Positions 42,929-51,717 are shown, numbered from the stretch's first letter. The stretch is 64,000 nucleotides of DNA from Paractinoplanes deccanensis (GCF_016862115.1 NZ_BOMI01000114.1:62001-126000); one strand, 5' to 3'. Program-made: numbers and translations. Notes: generated by a model not told the origin, from the letters alone.

Positions 42929-43490
42929 TCAGGAGGGCCAGGCCGACTTCTCGATGACGTCGACGAAGTCGAGGTGCCGGAAGCCGGGCACGCGGTGCTC
43001 CAGGACGTCGCCGTTGACCGTGCCGAAGGTGGTGGCGGGCCGGTGCCGGAAGCCCTCGGCGAAGGCGTCCACGATGGCCTTCTTGAAGCCCGGGCGGGGA
43101 TGCGCCGCCGTCACCTCCGCGATGGCGGCGGGGTCGAGCTCCGCGTAGCCGATGCCGAGCACGTCGGTCTCGACGCCGGCCGTCACCAGGGCCACCTCCG
43201 GCTCCAGGCGGTACGGGATCTCCGGCGTGGTGTGCAGCGCCACCCCCTCCCAGACGACGCGCGCCTCGGCCGGGCCGATCCCGTGCGCCAGCAGGAAGCG
43301 GCGGGCCTCGTCGGCGCCGTCGATCTCGAAGCGCTGGTCGTCGCGGCGGTACCGCGCGGTGAGGCCGAGATCGTGAAACATCGCGCCCACGTACAGCAGC
43401 TCGGGGTCGGGGGTGAGCCCGAGCCGGCGCCCCTGGAGCGAGCCGAACAGGAACACCCGGCGGGAGTGGTGGAACAGGAGGTCGTCCAGG
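42929..43490 (-). pseudogene. HD-domain phosphohydrolase-like gene, 5' truncated
   Basis: The frame from GTG 43456 encodes 175 residues with the HD motif YVGAMFHDLGLTARYRRDD and a helical end (ALHTTPEIPYRLEPEVALVTAGVETDVLGIG). Upstream in frame the conserved first His segment is still readable (DDLLFHHSRRVFLFG), but beyond about 43488 the sequence is Arg-rich and unrelated, and there is no start codon. The N-terminal ~30-40 residues of this family are therefore lost. It sits head to head with an equally truncated GlxA-type gene. Confidence 0.68.
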
Positions 43491-43494
43491 GGTC

Positions 43495-44244
43495 GGCACC
43501 GCGCTGATCGTCGGCGGCGACGGCCTGCCGATCACCCCGATCCCCCCGGCGCTGGTCGAGGCGGCCGGCGTCCTGGCCGCGAGGGCTCAGAGAACGGCTT
43601 CCATCTGTACGGGGGCCTTCGTGCTCGCCGCGGCCGGGCTGCTCGACGGGCGGCGCGCCACGACGCACTGGCGGCACGCCCGGCTGCTCGCCGCGGCGTA
43701 CCCCCGGATCGAGGTCGTGCCGGACGCCCTGTTCGTCGAGGACGGCACGGTGCACACGTCGGCGGGTGTCTCGGCCGGCATCGACCTCGCGCTGGCGCTG
43801 GTCGAGCGCGACCGGGGCGAGGCGGTGGCGCGCACGGTCGCCCAGGAGCTGGTCGTCTTCCTGCAGCGGCCCGGCGGCCAGTCGCAGTTCTCGCCGTCGC
43901 TGGCGCTGCCCCGGCCGTCCACCCCGAAGCTGCGCGAGCTGACCGACGCCATCGCCGCCGATCCGGGCGGCGACCACGCGATCCCCGCGCTCGCCGCCCG
44001 GATCAGCGTCAGCCCGCGCCACCTCTCCCGGCTGTTCCGCGACGAGGTCGGCGCCAGCCCGGCGAAGTACGTCGAGGCGGTGCGGGTCGACGCCGCCCTG
44101 CGGATGCTCGCCGAGGGACACTCCGTGACGACGGCCGCCGCGCGCACCGGCATCGGCAGCCCCGAGACGCTGCGCCGGGCCGTCACCGCGCGGACCGGCA
44201 TCTCGCCCCGCGCCTACCAGCAGCGCTTCTCGGCCCGGGGCTGA
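43495..44244 (+). pseudogene. GlxA-type AraC regulator gene, 5' truncated
   Basis: The frame is open from about 43495 (TALIVGGDG, then AAGVLAARAQRTASICTGAFVLAAAGLLDGRRATTHW) and shows the second half of the DJ-1/PfpI-like domain and a full AraC helix-turn-helix (ALAARISVSPRHLSRLFRDEVGASPAKYVEAVRVDAALRML). The first ~100 residues are missing, and the first usable start (GTG 43621) is within the DJ-1 domain, after the CTGA nucleophile motif. It may be non-functional, or give a bare DNA-binding protein. Confidence 0.7.
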
Positions 44245-44263
44245 GGGGCCGTAGGGTCTGTCC

Positions 44264-45268
44264 ATGCTCGAGCTGCCCGGTCCCGTCGTGGTCGCGCCCA
44301 TGGCCGGCGGCCCCACCACGTCGCAGCTGGTCGTCGCCGCCGCCGAGGCGGGAGCCCTCGGCTTCCTCGCCGCCGGATACAAGTCGCCGCCGGCCGTCGA
44401 GGAGGAGCTGCGGGCGGTACGGAGCGCCGGAGCCCCGTACGGCCTCAACATCTTTGTGCCGGCGCCGCGGCCGGCCTCGACGGAGCCGCTCGCCCGCTAC
44501 CGGGAGGTGCTGCTCGCCGAGGCGGAGCGCTACGGGGTGGAGCTGCCGCCGCTGCGGCTCGACGACGACGACCACTTCGGCGCCAAGGTCGAGCTCGCGC
44601 GGGACTACCGGGTCCCGTACGTCAGCTTCACGTTCGGGGTGCCGTCGGCGCAGGTGGTCGCGGGTCTGCGTGGCGGCGGCTCGCGGGTGCTGATCACGGT
44701 GACCGGGCGGCTCGAGGCCGTGCGGGCGATGACCGCCGGGCCGGACGCGCTGGTGGCCCAGGCCGGCACGGCCGGCGGGCACGCGTCCACCACGGACCCG
44801 GCACGCTATCGGGGCACCAGCACGGCGCCGGAGGTCCTGGCGGAGGTGCGGGGCGTGACCGGCCTGCCGGTGATCGCGGCGGGCGGGACGGCCTCGGCCG
44901 GCGAGGTGGCGGCGCTTCTCTCCGCGGGCGCGGCGGCGGTGCAGGCCGGGACGTTCTTCCTGCTGGCCGACGAGGCGGGCACCCGCCCGGCGCAGCGGCG
45001 GGCGATGCTCTCCGGCGACTACCGCGAGACGGCCGTGACCAGGGCCTTCACCGGTCAGCCGGCACGCGGGCTGCGCAACCGCTTCCTCGACGAATACTCC
45101 GCGGTGGCGCCGCTCGGCTATCCGGCGATCCACCACCTGACGGCCCCGATCCGGGCCGCCGCGGCGGCCGCCGGCGACGCGTCGGCGCTCAACCTGTGGG
45201 CGGGCACGGGCTTCGCCGCGGCGCGCCCTGGACCGCTCGCGACACTGGTCGAAGCGCTGCGGCCGTGA
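44264..45268 (+). CDS. Nitronate monooxygenase-like FMN enzyme
   Basis: A 334-residue TIM-barrel flavoprotein: VVVAPMAGGPTTSQLVVAAAEAGALGFLAAG binds FMN, ALVAQAGTAGGHAS carries the conserved GGH, and GLPVIAAGGTASAGEVAALLSAGAAAVQAGTFFLL is the phosphate loop. It oxidises propionate-3-nitronate or similar alkyl nitronates; related proteins act as enoyl reductases. The gene starts 20 bp after the GlxA remnant. Confidence 0.9.
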   Translation: MLELPGPVVVAPMAGGPTTSQLVVAAAEAGALGFLAAGYKSPPAVEEELRAVRSAGAPYGLNIFVPAPRPASTEPLARYREVLLAEAERYGVELPPLRLDDDDHFGAKVELARDYRVPYVSFTFGVPSAQVVAGLRGGGSRVLITVTGRLEAVRAMTAGPDALVAQAGTAGGHASTTDPARYRGTSTAPEVLAEVRGVTGLPVIAAGGTASAGEVAALLSAGAAAVQAGTFFLLADEAGTRPAQRRAMLSGDYRETAVTRAFTGQPARGLRNRFLDEYSAVAPLGYPAIHHLTAPIRAAAAAAGDASALNLWAGTGFAAARPGPLATLVEALRP

Positions 45269-45352
45269 CCACGCTCACACGGTAACCCGGCCGGATTCGT
45301 CCTGGTGACGGACGAGGCACCGGCCGAACGGACCGAATGTCGGTTTTCGACC

Positions 45353-45390
45353 TTGTCGGACGGTGGCCCGCGTCCGTACGGTCGCTGGTC
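45353..45390 (+). promoter_or_regulatory. Promoter for a leaderless DUF6401-like gene
   Basis: TTGTCG (45353-45358) and TACGGT (45377-45382) are 18 bases apart. A start about 7-9 bases on coincides with the ATG at 45391, which has no ribosome binding site. Confidence 0.5.
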
Positions 45391-45705
45391 ATGGACCTCA
45401 AGCACCACGTGACCGCCGCGGCGTCGCTCGCGCTCGCCCAGTGGTCGCAGCGGCTCGGCGCCGCCGGCATGGAGGCGATGCGCTCGCTTCCCGGCCTGGC
45501 CGCCGCGGTCGACCAGCACGTCATGCAGATCCGCGAGACGCTCGGCCGCCCGCGCCCGGAGGTGCTGGCCGCCTACGCCGACGGTGTCGCCGACACGGTG
45601 ACCGCCCGGGGCTGGAACGCGGACGAGACCGCGGCAGGCTGGGACCGGGCCTCCTGGCCCTCCGTGCACCTGCTCGCGGTCTGCGTCCTGGCCGAACGGG
45701 CCTGA
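45391..45705 (+). CDS. DUF6401-like small protein
   Basis: A 104-residue protein, MDLKHHVTAAASLALAQWSQRLGAAG..., with PGLAAAVDQHVMQIRETLG, LAAYADGVADTVTARGW and a closing WPSVHLLAVCVLAE. The pattern fits a small actinomycete family annotated DUF6401, sometimes near natural-product genes; I recognise it only by pattern. The leaderless start at 45391 is preferred over an earlier GTG at 45337. The stop directly abuts the stop of the convergent stress gene. Confidence 0.7.
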   Translation: MDLKHHVTAAASLALAQWSQRLGAAGMEAMRSLPGLAAAVDQHVMQIRETLGRPRPEVLAAYADGVADTVTARGWNADETAAGWDRASWPSVHLLAVCVLAERA

Positions 45706-46611
45706 TCAGTCGAGGTCGCGCCGGCCCCGCTCGCCCGGCATGTCGGCCTCGATGCGCTCCTTGCGCACCTCGCCGCTGACGGTCTCCTCGTCGGTGACCG
45801 TCTCCTTGCCGAGGCGCACCCGCTCGACCGGCACGGTCTCGGTCTCGACGACCGGGCGCTCGGCGTGCAGGGTCACCTCGTGCTCCGACTCGGTGATGTC
45901 GGGGCCCGAGAAGGCGGCACCGCGGTTGCCCTCGGTGATCGGCTCACGCTCGAGCCGCACCTCCTCGCGCTCGACCGGCACGGTCGCGTGCTCCTGCTCG
46001 GTCACCACGTACTTGCGCAGGCGGGCCCGGCCGGTCTCCTCGCGCTGCGTGCCGGCCGCGAGCCGCTCCTCGGAACGAGTCATGGCGTCGTCGTCGCGGC
46101 CCCAGTCGCGGTCACCATCACGATCACGATCGCGGTCGGTGAAGGAAGCGTCCCGGTCGCGGTCGGCGAAGGAAGCGTCGCGGTCGCGCTCGGTGAAAGA
46201 AGCGTCGCGGTCGCTGAACTCGGCCTCCCGGGTGGTGCCGGTGTAGTTGGCCGTTCCGGCGGCGGCGCCGGCCTGGTACGCCCGGGAGCTGTCCTGCCAG
46301 CTCATCCCGTAGTAGTCGTAGAGCCGCTCGACGTCGTCCTGGGTCAGCGGCTCGTCGTGCGAGACGTCGACGTTGGGCGCGTCCTTGACCTTGGCCTTGC
46401 CGAACGGCAGCACCAGCCGGTCGCCGTCCACGTCCGCGTCGCGCAGCGGCACGAACGACTCGTTGAGCCCGAACAGCCCGGTCTTGACGCTCGCCCACGT
46501 GGGCTGGCCGGCGCCGTCCTCCCACACCTGTCCGACACTGCCGATCTTCTCGTTGTCGGGTCCGTACACGTCTCGTCCGCTCAGGGCGCGGACCTGGTCC
46601 AGTGTGATCAT
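45706..46611 (-). CDS. PRC-barrel and DUF2382 (YsnF-type) stress protein A
   Basis: A 301-residue protein. Residues ~1-115 form a PRC-barrel-like domain (LDQVRALSGRDVYGPDNEKIGSVGQVWED ... FVPLRDADVDGDRLVLPF). A highly charged linker of 9-residue repeats (DASFTERDR-type) follows. The C-terminal DUF2382 domain runs from MTRSEERLAAGTQREETGRARLRKYVVTE to VETETVPVERVRLGKETVTDEETVSGEVRKERIE. The family is linked to general stress in actinomycetes; the molecular role is unknown. ATG 46611 has AAGGAGG upstream. Confidence 0.92.
   Translation of the reverse strand: MITLDQVRALSGRDVYGPDNEKIGSVGQVWEDGAGQPTWASVKTGLFGLNESFVPLRDADVDGDRLVLPFGKAKVKDAPNVDVSHDEPLTQDDVERLYDYYGMSWQDSSRAYQAGAAAGTANYTGTTREAEFSDRDASFTERDRDASFADRDRDASFTDRDRDRDGDRDWGRDDDAMTRSEERLAAGTQREETGRARLRKYVVTEQEHATVPVEREEVRLEREPITEGNRGAAFSGPDITESEHEVTLHAERPVVETETVPVERVRLGKETVTDEETVSGEVRKERIEADMPGERGRRDLD
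46141..46221 (-). repeat. Three 27-base repeats in the linker of stress protein A
   Basis: Copies lie at 46141-46167, 46168-46194 and 46195-46221 (plus-strand start GAAgGAAGCGTCscGGTCGC). They encode nine residues each (DASFxxRDR). A run of Arg-Asp codons follows. Copy number may vary between strains. Confidence 0.85.
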
Positions 46612-46689
46612 CAGGGGGTCCTCCTTGGAGCTCGGTACGCCCCATTTCGTACCCGGGCCCCCGGCGGCCATGCACACGAATTCCCACGT

Positions 46690-46712
46690 GTTTTACGCCC
46701 TGCCCGGGGTAA
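46690..46712 (+). promoter_or_regulatory. Stress-sigma-type promoter (GTTT-N13-GGGTAA)
   Basis: GTTT (46690-46693) and GGGTAA (46707-46712) match the pattern of SigB/SigF-like general-stress promoters, though with a short spacer. Initiation would fall at or just before the ATG at 46722, so the mRNA is probably leaderless. It fits a YsnF-type stress gene. Confidence 0.5.
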
Positions 46713-46721
46713 TTTCCGAAA

Positions 46722-47378
46722 ATGGCGATCTCACGAGATGATCTTGACAACCTGAACGGCGCCGAGGTGTACGACAATGCGGGGAGCCGGGTCGGCACGG
46801 TCGGCCAGATCTATCTCGGGCCGGAGTCCGGCGAGCCACTGTGGGTGACCGTGCGGACCGGCTCGATGTCCTTCCAGGAGTCGTTCGTCCCGCTGCGCGG
46901 CGCCCGCCTCGACGCCGGCCGGCTCACCGTCGCGGCCGGCGCGTCCCGCATCCGCGAGGCACCCATGGTGGACACCGACGGGCCCCTCGACCACGGCGAC
47001 GCCGACCGTCTGGCGGCGCACTACGACCTCGCGGACCCGGCCGGCGACGCCATGACCCGATCGGAGGAACGCCTGGTCACCGACGTACGGCGGGAGCCCG
47101 TCACCAAAGTCCGCCTGCGCAAGCACGTGGTCACCGAGGAGCGTCAGATCACCGTCCCGGTCGCCCGCGAAGAGGTGCGGCTCGAGGAGGTCCCGGCCGG
47201 CGCCCCGGACGTGACGGACGAGGATCCGACGACCCTGTACGAGGAGCGGCCCGTCGTCGCCACCGAGCGGGTGCCCGTCGAGCGGGTCCGGCTCGGCAAA
47301 CAGACCGTAACCGGCGAGGAAACGGTCTCCGCACCGGTCCGCAAGGAGCGGATCGAATACGAGGGGCCCGAGACCTGA
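46722..47378 (+). CDS. PRC-barrel and DUF2382 (YsnF-type) stress protein B
   Basis: A 218-residue protein with the same two domains as stress protein A but without the repeat linker: DDLDNLNGAEVYDNAGSRVGTVGQIYLGPESGEPLW, then MTRSEERLVTDVRREPVTKVRLRKHVVTEE and VATERVPVERVRLGKQTVTGEETVSAPVRKERIE. The two genes are divergent, separated by 110 bp, and must come from a duplication. The ATG lies ten bases after GGGTAA of a stress-type promoter. Confidence 0.92.
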   Translation: MAISRDDLDNLNGAEVYDNAGSRVGTVGQIYLGPESGEPLWVTVRTGSMSFQESFVPLRGARLDAGRLTVAAGASRIREAPMVDTDGPLDHGDADRLAAHYDLADPAGDAMTRSEERLVTDVRREPVTKVRLRKHVVTEERQITVPVAREEVRLEEVPAGAPDVTDEDPTTLYEERPVVATERVPVERVRLGKQTVTGEETVSAPVRKERIEYEGPET

Positions 47379-47408
47379 ATTGTCTTTTGTGGACACAGTC
47401 ATCCGGGC

Positions 47409-47422
47409 CAGTCATTTGACTG
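47409..47422. promoter_or_regulatory. Palindrome before the TDT transporter gene
   Basis: CAGTCATTTGACTG is an inverted repeat with six-base arms around TT. Another AGTCAT occurs upstream at 47398-47403. The 107-bp gap before the transporter gene is less GC-rich than its surroundings and probably holds the promoter and an operator. Confidence 0.45.
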
Positions 47423-47485
47423 ATCCACTGCCGCACACGTTCGGGAATCCTGTTCTCGGTACACACCGTGAATGGGAGGAACCCG

Positions 47486-48418
47486 ATGCCGCTCAACCTC
47501 TTCGGTATCGCCTTCGGGCTCGCCGGGCTGGCCGGCACCTGGACGGCCGCGGCCGCGGCCGATCTCGTGCCGGCCCTCGTGGGCGACGCCCTGTGGTGGG
47601 CGGTGCTCGTGGTCTGGCTCGCCCTGCTCGTCCGCTATGTCACCAAAGCGTCCCGGGACGACCTGCGGCATCCGATTCTCGGCCCGTTCGCCGCGCTGGT
47701 ACCCACCACCGGCCTGCTGATGGGTGGCCGCCTCGCCGGCACCTGGCTCACCGGCGGCCGCGTCGTCATCGCCGTCATGCTGGTGCTCGCCACCGTCTTC
47801 GCCGGCTGGTTCGTCGCGCACCTGCTCAGCGGCGGCCTCGACATCGACACCCTGCACGCCGGATACCTGCTGCCCACCGTCGCCGCCTCGCTCGTCGGCG
47901 CCCAGTCCGCCGCGCTCGCCGGCTGGCGCGCGATCGCCGTCGGCGCGTTCGGCGTCGGCATCCTGTTCTGGTTCCTGATCGGCTCGATCCTGCTGGGCCG
48001 GCTCGCGCTGCGCCCCGCGCTGCCCGGGCCGCTGCTGCCCACCATGGCCATCTTCTCGGCGCCGCCCGCGGTCGCCGGCAACGCGTGGTTCGCCATCAAC
48101 GGCGGCCACCTGGACACCATCGACCTGCTGCTGCTCGGCACGATGGTCCCGCTGCTGCTGGTGCAGCTCTTCCTGACCCCCGGCTACCTGCGGCAGCCGT
48201 TCGCGCACGGCTTCTGGGCGCTGACGTTCACCATCGCCGCCAGCGGGACGTACACCATCCACTGGCTGGCCGGCGAGCACGCGACGGCCTGGCGGCCGCT
48301 CTCCGGGCTGGTCCTGGCGCTCGTCACGGTGCTGATCGGCCTGATCGCGTACAAGTCGTCGTCCCTGGCGCTGCGCAAGCAGCTCCGCCACCGCGCGGCG
48401 GCCCCGGCGGCCGTCTGA
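47486..48418 (+). CDS. TDT-family transporter (TehA/Mae1-like)
   Basis: A 310-residue membrane protein with about ten TM helices. It opens with MPLNLFGIAFGLAGLAGTWTAAA and contains the N-terminal FGIAFGLAGLAGTW motif and PTTGLLMGGRLAGTW. The TDT family includes tellurite-resistance TehA, malate permeases and SLAC1 anion channels; the substrate here is unknown. ATG 47486 has GGGAGG upstream. The closest controllers cannot be named. Confidence 0.88.
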   Translation: MPLNLFGIAFGLAGLAGTWTAAAAADLVPALVGDALWWAVLVVWLALLVRYVTKASRDDLRHPILGPFAALVPTTGLLMGGRLAGTWLTGGRVVIAVMLVLATVFAGWFVAHLLSGGLDIDTLHAGYLLPTVAASLVGAQSAALAGWRAIAVGAFGVGILFWFLIGSILLGRLALRPALPGPLLPTMAIFSAPPAVAGNAWFAINGGHLDTIDLLLLGTMVPLLLVQLFLTPGYLRQPFAHGFWALTFTIAASGTYTIHWLAGEHATAWRPLSGLVLALVTVLIGLIAYKSSSLALRKQLRHRAAAPAAV

Positions 48419-48470
48419 CCGCGCCGCCTCGCCCGCGCCCGCCCGGCCACGCTGCCCCGCCCGGCCACGC

Positions 48471-48568
48471 CCGGCCACGCCCGCCCGGCCCGGCCACGCC
48501 CGCCCGGCCCGGCCACGCCCGCCCCGCCACGCCCGCCCGGCCGCGCTCGTTCGGCCGCGCTCGTTCGG
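48471..48568. repeat. C-rich tandem repeats between transporter and methyltransferase genes
   Basis: Three 19-base units (CCGGCCACGCCCGCCCGGC at 48471, 48490 and 48509, the last with one change) sit inside a longer C-rich stretch that starts near 48440. Two exact 14-base copies of CCGCGCTCGTTCGG follow (48541-48554, 48555-48568). The minus strand has many GGG runs and could form a G-quadruplex. Confidence 0.8.
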
Positions 48569-48591
48569 CCGGCCGGCGGTACCGTGGCCCG

Positions 48592-49464
48592 ATGGCGACC
48601 GACAAGTGGGCGAGCTGGCTGTTGACCCGGCGCGACGGCGGGTCCGCCGAGCTGCACAGCAGGCACACGCCGGGGCTCGAGGCGTTCCGCGACGGCGTCC
48701 TCGACCGGGCCTGCCTGGAGCCCGACGACGTGGTGCTCGACGTCGGGTGCGGCACCGGGCTGATCGCCTTCGGCGCCCTGGAGCGGCTCGGCCCGGGCGG
48801 CCGCGTGATCTTCAGCGACGTCTCGCAGGACCTGCTCGACGTGTGCCGCGCGCGGGCCGGCGACGATCCCCGGTGCTCGTTCACCCGCGCCGAGGCGCAC
48901 GACCTGGCGGGCGTCGGCGACGCCTCGGTCGACGTCGTGACCACCCGGTCCGTGCTGATCTACAGCACCCGCAAGGCCGAGGCGCTCGCCGAGTTCTTCC
49001 GCGTGCTGCGGCCGGGCGGGCGGCTGTCGATCTTCGAGCCGATCAACCGGTTCCTCGCCGAGCATCGGCCGGGCGAGCTGTTCGGCACGCCCCGGGCGAC
49101 CGGCGTGGCGGATCTGGTCGCCAAAGTGGTCGGGCATTTCCGCTCGGCGTCGGGCGACGGCGCGCTCGTCGATTTCGACGAGCGCGATCTGCTCGACTGG
49201 GCCGAGGCGGCCGGATTCGGCGCGATCGAGCTCGATTACCGGGCACAGCTCGACGTCCCGGCGGAGCCGTTCGGCGATTGGCGGGCGCTCAAGCGGACGG
49301 CGCCCAATCCGCTCGCGCCCACCTACGGCGAGGCGATGGAGGCCGCGCTGACCCGCTCGGAGTGCGAGCGGCTCGACGCTGCGATGACGGCCCTGGAGGG
49401 CACCCCGGTGCGCCGGACGATGGCCGTCGCGTACCTGCGCGCCCTAAAGGACCTCAATGCGTGA
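48592..49464 (+). CDS. SAM-dependent methyltransferase
   Basis: A 290-residue class I methyltransferase: motif I VVLDVGCGTGLIAFGALERLG, acidic strand VIFSDVSQDLLDVCRARAG, motif II region DVVTTRSVLIYS and the post-motif RVLRPGGRLSIFEPINRFLAEHRP. The long C-terminal part resembles UbiE-like/arsenite-methyltransferase-like proteins, but no Cys cluster is visible. The ATG at 48592 lies just after the repeat tract and lacks a clear ribosome binding site. Confidence 0.88.
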   Translation: MATDKWASWLLTRRDGGSAELHSRHTPGLEAFRDGVLDRACLEPDDVVLDVGCGTGLIAFGALERLGPGGRVIFSDVSQDLLDVCRARAGDDPRCSFTRAEAHDLAGVGDASVDVVTTRSVLIYSTRKAEALAEFFRVLRPGGRLSIFEPINRFLAEHRPGELFGTPRATGVADLVAKVVGHFRSASGDGALVDFDERDLLDWAEAAGFGAIELDYRAQLDVPAEPFGDWRALKRTAPNPLAPTYGEAMEAALTRSECERLDAAMTALEGTPVRRTMAVAYLRALKDLNA

Positions 49465-49579
49465 CTGCCCGATTACAGCCAGCCACAATTTCGCCATTCG
49501 TCAATGCACCAAGGACTAGCCTCCGAGTACTACGCACACGCGTACTTGAAGGAACGCGAATCCGCGACAGAATCAGTTC

Positions 49580-50452
49580 ATGACGTACGGAAAGAAGGAT
49601 CTTCCCTACCCATACTGTCTGGATTTTTCGGGAATCGTCACCCGCGTCAAGGGTGTGCGCGAGTCCACCCGGGCCGCCCTGGTGAACTCCCTGAAGGTCG
49701 CGTCCTACCTCAAGGCCGGCTCGAACCTGGTGGAGCGCAATCTCGGCTCCGGCCCGCGGGTCACGCCCAACGGGGACGGCCGCAAGCAGTACTGGTCGGG
49801 GCTGAGCTTTCTGACCGAGCGCGCGCTGTCGCGTGAGGTGGCCGAGCTGGATCCGCCGTTCCTGCGGCAGAAGGGCGCCGGGCCGTACCGCTCCACCTGG
49901 GCGAGTCACGACGACTACCTCAACGACCTGCTGACCTTCCTGCTGCACGCCGCGAGCTACGACCCCCAGTACGGTGCCGAGCTGGAGACCCGTGGCGACT
50001 GGCTGGTCGAGGAGGACAGTCTCGTCGACGCCGTCTACCGCTCGGCCTACCACGAGCTCATGACGATCTGCCGCATGCCGCTGTTCCGGCTCCAGCTGAT
50101 CATGTGCGCCACGGCCGACCGCAACGACGGCATCCACTCCGCGATCGCCAACAACTACCGCGGCGCGCTCGAGCCGTGGATGAAGATCTACGAGTCCACG
50201 ATCGCCGCGCGCGGCCTCCAGCTGCGCAAGGGCATCACCATCGAGCAGTTCACCAACATCCTCGCCGCGATCCTGGAGGGCTTCGCCGTCCGCCACATGG
50301 GTGATCCCGGTGCGGGCGTCGTCGAGGACAACCTGGTGGGGATGGCGATCCTCGGCATCATGAGCAGCTACCTCGAACCGGCCGATGAACCTTCCGGGCT
50401 CACCTTGCGTGAAATGTTCGACGGCACGCCGGAGAACGGGGAACCGACATGA
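49580..50452 (+). CDS. Unrecognised 290-residue protein, possibly a TetR-like ligand domain
   Basis: I do not recognise this family. The protein is soluble and mostly helical, with YWSGLSFLTERALSREVAELDPPF near residue 75 and ITIEQFTNILAAILEGFAVRHMGDP near residue 220. The latter resembles the last helices of TetR-type ligand domains, while a clear helix-turn-helix is not seen. Its stop overlaps the start of the serine hydrolase gene (ATGA), so it belongs to that operon. A regulator or an accessory protein are both possible. The upstream gap is unusually A/T-rich for the window (49465-49579). Confidence 0.7.
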   Translation: MTYGKKDLPYPYCLDFSGIVTRVKGVRESTRAALVNSLKVASYLKAGSNLVERNLGSGPRVTPNGDGRKQYWSGLSFLTERALSREVAELDPPFLRQKGAGPYRSTWASHDDYLNDLLTFLLHAASYDPQYGAELETRGDWLVEEDSLVDAVYRSAYHELMTICRMPLFRLQLIMCATADRNDGIHSAIANNYRGALEPWMKIYESTIAARGLQLRKGITIEQFTNILAAILEGFAVRHMGDPGAGVVEDNLVGMAILGIMSSYLEPADEPSGLTLREMFDGTPENGEPT

Positions 50453-51633
50453 CAAGCACCACCGAGCCGGCCCCGGCCGCTCGCGAGCCCTCCTGGTGGG
50501 ACCGCCAGGGCGACCTGATCATGCGCAGGCCGTTCAACGAGTGGACCTTCACCCACATGAACTGGCTGATGCCGACCGAAAGGGTGGCACGCGGCGAGTT
50601 CCGCTCCCCGCTGCCGGTCGATCCCCATCCGCTGGACCTGACCTACCGCTTCGACGACGCCGACTTCAGCCTCGCCGACCTGCACCGCCGCACCTTCACC
50701 ACCGCCTTCGTGGTGCTGCACCACGGCGCGATCGTGCACGAGACCTATCCGGGCGCCTTCGCCGGCCCGCGCACCCGCATGCAATTGTTCTCCATCTCCA
50801 AATCGGTCACCTCATTGCTCATCGGCATAGCGCTGAACGACGGCGTGATCGGCAGCATCAAGGATCGCGTCACCGATTACCGTCCCGATTTCGCCGACAC
50901 CGCCTATGCGGAGAACACGCTCGCCGATCTGCTCGACATGAGCAGCGGGGTCGGCGACCTGGAGACGTGGGAGGTGGCCGACAGCGGCATCAGGCAATTC
51001 GAGCAGGCCGTCATGGGCGGCGGCGACGTGGCCCAGGTGATCCGGGCCGCGCGGCGCCGCACCGCGGCCGGCGAGAGCTTCAACTACTCCACCTTCGACG
51101 CGCAGATCCTCGGCTGGGTCCTCGAGGCCGCGACGGGCAAGAGCATCGCCTCGTACGCCTCCGAGCGGCTCTGGCGTCACCTCGGCGCCGACCGTGACGC
51201 GTACTACTGGCTGACCCGCGCCCGCCCGCGCACCGCCATCGGCGCCGGCTCGTTCAACGCCACCGCCCGCGACATGGCCCGGCTCGGTCAGCTCATGGTC
51301 GACGACGGGGTCGCCAACGGCCGCCAGGTGGTGCCGCGCGACTGGGTCCGCCGCAGCCGCGGCAGCCACGAACCGCAGCTCGCGGTGGGCGCGCTCGGCC
51401 CGTCCGGCTACGACCACTACGGCTACGCCAACCAGTGGTGGACCCTCGGCAGCGAATGCTTCCACGCGTTCACCGCCCTCGGCGTCCACGGGCAGTACCT
51501 CTACGTCGACCCCACCGCCGACGTGGTCATCGTGAAGTGCAGCGCCTGGCCGACCCAGGACGACGAGAGCCGCGACAGGGAGACCATCGCCGCCCTGCGC
51601 CGCGTCGCCGACCATTTCGCCATTACGCGCTAG
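50449..51633 (+). CDS. Serine hydrolase (beta-lactamase/6-aminohexanoate-dimer hydrolase type)
   Basis: A 394-residue penicillin-binding-like serine hydrolase. The SxxK motif is Ser115-Ile-Ser-Lys118 in QLFSISKSVTSLL, the Tyr motif is in SFNYSTFDAQILGWVLEAATGK, and a third motif is HGQYLYVD. It resembles class C beta-lactamases, esterases EstB and NylB-like oligomer hydrolases; the last fits the sequence pattern best. There is no obvious signal peptide, so it acts in the cytoplasm. It lies between an unknown protein and a secreted lipase. Confidence 0.9.
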   Translation: MTSTTEPAPAAREPSWWDRQGDLIMRRPFNEWTFTHMNWLMPTERVARGEFRSPLPVDPHPLDLTYRFDDADFSLADLHRRTFTTAFVVLHHGAIVHETYPGAFAGPRTRMQLFSISKSVTSLLIGIALNDGVIGSIKDRVTDYRPDFADTAYAENTLADLLDMSSGVGDLETWEVADSGIRQFEQAVMGGGDVAQVIRAARRRTAAGESFNYSTFDAQILGWVLEAATGKSIASYASERLWRHLGADRDAYYWLTRARPRTAIGAGSFNATARDMARLGQLMVDDGVANGRQVVPRDWVRRSRGSHEPQLAVGALGPSGYDHYGYANQWWTLGSECFHAFTALGVHGQYLYVDPTADVVIVKCSAWPTQDDESRDRETIAALRRVADHFAITR

Positions 51634-51717
51634 TCCCCTTTTTCTGTTCTTCCGGGCCGCGCCCCTTGCGGCCCGGACCTCGTTCTGCCTTTTTCTCGTC
51701 CGCGAAAGGAAAAGCCG

